From an uncultured Collinsella sp. (GTDB taxonomy: Bacteria; Actinomycetota; Coriobacteriia; Coriobacteriales; Coriobacteriaceae), in the NCBI GenBank assembly GCA_900552385.1, contig URZI01000007.1:33055-97054 (forward strand): a stretch of DNA of 64,000 bases, read 5' to 3'. Positions 63,959 through 64,000 of this stretch are shown piece after piece. The first letter of the stretch is position 1. Each line of letters begins with the position of its first letter. Both the position numbers and the translations under genes were made by a program. The notes under the pieces were generated by a model. The model was given only the letters and a program-made list of their open reading frames with translations. It was not told the origin of the DNA and did no database searches.

Positions 63959-63995
63959 CACGACGGAGGCCACATTAAGTGGCCTCCTGTTCGTG
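63959..63995. other. Strong hairpin near the right window edge
   Basis: GGAGGCCAC (63965-63973) pairs perfectly with GTGGCCTCC (63979-63987), and CACGA (63959-63963) with TCGTG (63991-63995) outside a small internal loop. No T-tract follows within the window. It may be a leader structure of the next gene, a terminator read from the other strand, or an end of a repeat; the flank is out of view. Confidence 0.55.
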
Positions 63996-64000
63996 CGGAA

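Overview
This 64 kb, GC-rich window (roughly 60% by eye) comes from a bacterial chromosome. It looks like a member of the Coriobacteriia, most likely Collinsella or a close relative. The supporting evidence is protein style and gene content: an actinobacterial-type integration host factor (mIHF), short ribosomal proteins with alanine-rich tails, a PyrR-headed pyrimidine operon with a PyrK/PyrD type 1B enzyme, PPDK with its regulatory kinase, a fermentative AdhE, and many GTG/TTG starts. The genus is an inference; no rRNA or tRNA gene lies in the window to anchor it.

Layout. 1-3030: obg (5' end cut off by the window edge), nadD, yqeK and rsfS, closed by a strong terminator. 3043-4296: dinB on the opposite strand. 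4341-7000: rpsP, khpA, rimM, trmD, lepB. 7048-14084: glyQ, glyS, ppsR, ppdK, a metabolic block sitting where rplS normally follows trmD. 14131-20850: rplS, rnhB, yraN, comM, dprA, trmFO, xerC. 20900-31263: rpsB, tsf, then pyrH, frr, uppS, cdsA, dxr, an S2P-type protease, ispG and proS. 31286-34862 (minus strand): a phosphotransferase-fold protein and adhE. 35019-36060: a complete REP/RAYT unit, which is the only mobile-type element seen. 36168-36356: rpmB (minus). 36656-42131: the pyrR attenuator and pyrR-pyrB-pyrC-pyrK-pyrD-pyrF. 42318-44825: mihF, gmk, rpoZ, thiI. 44926-49049: comEA, comEC, holA. 49099-61039: rpsT, lepA, dus, hemW, a membrane-anchored DnaJ-like protein, dnaJ, mtaB, phoH, ybeY, dgkA, era, recO. 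61178-63907: rpsO and pnp.

The window is overwhelmingly housekeeping: ribosome assembly and translation, isoprenoid and cell-wall lipid carriers, UMP synthesis, central fermentation and tRNA modification. Four genes commonly linked to DNA uptake and processing (comM, dprA, comEA, comEC) are present as intact reading frames.

The most unusual things are: (1) xerC has no ATG, GTG or TTG able to produce its conserved N-terminus and appears to start at an AUA overlapping the trmFO stop; (2) a 1,042 bp REP unit with 48 bp inverted ends (46/48 identical) around a RAYT transposase-like gene; (3) a DnaJ-like protein with J domain and zinc finger but a hydrophobic, probably membrane-spanning C-terminus, placed where hrcA is often found; (4) a site-2 protease with an insertion of about 115 residues containing a helix-turn-helix-like stretch; (5) a three-state RNA switch ahead of pyrR. 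No CRISPR array, prophage, rRNA or tRNA gene was seen. All coordinates and pairings were read by eye; no search or folding program was run.
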